A DNA stretch of 64,000 bases, taken from NCBI GenBank assembly GCA_037126765.1, contig JBBCBC010000026.1, positions 9,040,418-9,104,417 of the forward strand. The letters are read 5' to 3'. The position numbers were made by a program, and so were the translations under genes. Positions 63,184-64,000 of this stretch are shown here, one piece after another. The notes under the pieces are model-generated. The model searched no databases. It was given only the letters and a program-made list of their open reading frames with translations, and was not told the DNA's origin. Source of the DNA: Stenogyne calaminthoides. Taxonomy: Eukaryota; Streptophyta; Magnoliopsida; Lamiales; Lamiaceae. How positions within the stretch are numbered: the stretch's first letter is position 1; every line of letters begins with the position of its first letter.

Positions 63184-64000
63184 TGATACTAGGTATCTCA
63201 TGATAGATGCACCAATACCTTAGAGGGTATTGGTATACCCATCCGAGAAACCGTTTGATGTAGTTCCACTATATATGTCTACGGGTGTCTCGGTTAGTGG
63301 GAGCGATGCGATACTCCTTTGACTTGAGGTCAATACGCACGACATGTGTGGGATGATGAACTTTGACCATGACCGGCGCTTGCACCCTTCCACGGGTAGA
63401 TATGGCTTGGATTGGGTTCATCACGAAGTGCATGTGCGTGCTAGTTGATCCAAGAATAGGATTCATTCCTCTAAGTGGATTTAGAGAGAATACTCATCTT
63501 CTCGTCATAATTGGATCTAAGTCATCGGCCGATGCACGTCAACTTAGACTTTGTGGCTAAGTGTGACATACATGATCAATTAGTGATTAGAGATAATATG
63601 ATTAAGTTATTTGAATAGACACTTTATCATGTTCAAGACTTAATCAAATATTCGCTAATGAAAGGAGAAAATCGTAATAGCCCATGTTTCAGTTACAGGT
63701 AGTTGCACTTTTCTCGCAACGTACCTCATATATTAAGAATGTCTGATTTATTGTCTAGGGTTCAATTAAGACCGTTAGTTTGACTAATCGCTCGATACAT
63801 GAGGGCCTATGGGTCACACAACAAGTAGTTCCCTTTTACAGATTATAGTTGGTTGATTAAATGTTAAATTGAATTTAATATTTAATTTATGGAGAATTAA
63901 TTAATAATAAATTAATTTAGAATTACTTATTATTAATATTTAATTAAATTGGATTAATTAAATAGGAATTCCCAATAATAATATATGATATATTATTATA

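Larger units (their letters stand above)
61473..64000 (+). mobile_element. Unclassified LTR-type element, non-coding, running off the window
   Basis: From TGTTAGTGTCCTAGAGATAA at 61473 the sequence changes character: no ORFs, AT-rich with moderately complex sequence to the window end. It interrupts a Sirevirus-type LTR and is itself interrupted by a solo LTR (61801-63183). A large non-autonomous (LARD-like) element is my best guess; its right end is not in view. Confidence 0.4.

Noticed and set aside
1..64000. CRISPR arrays, operons, phage or bacterial defence systems
   Set aside because: None is seen. The tandem arrays here are LTR or AT minisatellites with no unique spacers, and the gene content is that of a plant nuclear genome.

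Overview
The window looks like nuclear DNA of a eudicot plant, probably an asterid and perhaps Lamiales, although that placement is only an impression. The evidence is nested Ty1-copia retrotransposons primed by initiator Met-tRNA, MULE, hAT and Tourist-type DNA elements, intron-bearing fragments of plant genes (CBP60, PADRE/DUF4228, RPS20), AT-rich spacers and one NDR1/HIN1-like gene. I saw no CRISPR array, operon or bacterial signal. Almost all of the 64 kb is transposable-element sequence.

Layout. (1) 1-13367: a Sirevirus-like copia element on the minus strand. Its 5' LTR is at 11839-13367, followed downwards by gag, a decayed pol, an extra ORF after pol, a polypurine tract and the start of the 3' LTR, which runs off the window. 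(2) 13368-20060: pieces of a second Sirevirus-like family as an imperfect palindrome. A plus-strand 3' internal end is joined, exactly at its polypurine tract, to the primer-binding-site side of an inverted LTR (16630-18698), which leads into a minus-strand 3' internal end. (3) 20061-24400: the only apparently intact host gene, an NHL-family membrane protein (21440-22078, minus), among AT-rich DNA, tRNA-like modules, GCGAGGG hairpins and a fold-back element that carries a Tourist-like MITE. (4) 24430-32760: an old copia relic interrupted first by a rearranged copia copy (30545-32373, perfect 5-bp target duplication) and again by a young minus-strand copia (25440-30316, LTRs about 98.7% identical). 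(5) 32761-39600: two MULE-type elements. One has a PB1-like MuDR-type segment and a 296-bp tandem duplication. The other has about 300-bp inverted repeats enclosing a truncated PADRE gene and a ZMYM1-like hAT transposase. (6) 40110-44424: a probable non-autonomous TIR element, a first coding exon of a CBP60 gene, an unidentified exon-like ORF and unclassified repeat. (7) 44425-56884: a 500-N gap and then a nearly full-length minus-strand Sirevirus-like element with a 2.0-kb 5' LTR, gag, pol and a very long extra 3' ORF. (8) 56885-64000: a last exon of RPS20 carrying two lesions, AT-rich DNA with minisatellites, a truncated Sirevirus-type LTR on the plus strand and an unclassified LTR-type element holding a solo LTR.

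The genes do not form a functional pathway; this is an insertion history. The points most worth following are the large extra 3' ORF shared by the Sirevirus-like copies (the C-terminal block is conserved, has no obvious membrane segment and is not a family I recognise), the palindromic junction at 16613/16614, the MULE that joins a host gene fragment to a hAT transposase, and a systematic CAG/CTG-to-CG difference between repeat copies. The last may be a base-calling artefact at methylated CHG sites, which would mean that many of the apparent frameshifts are not real.
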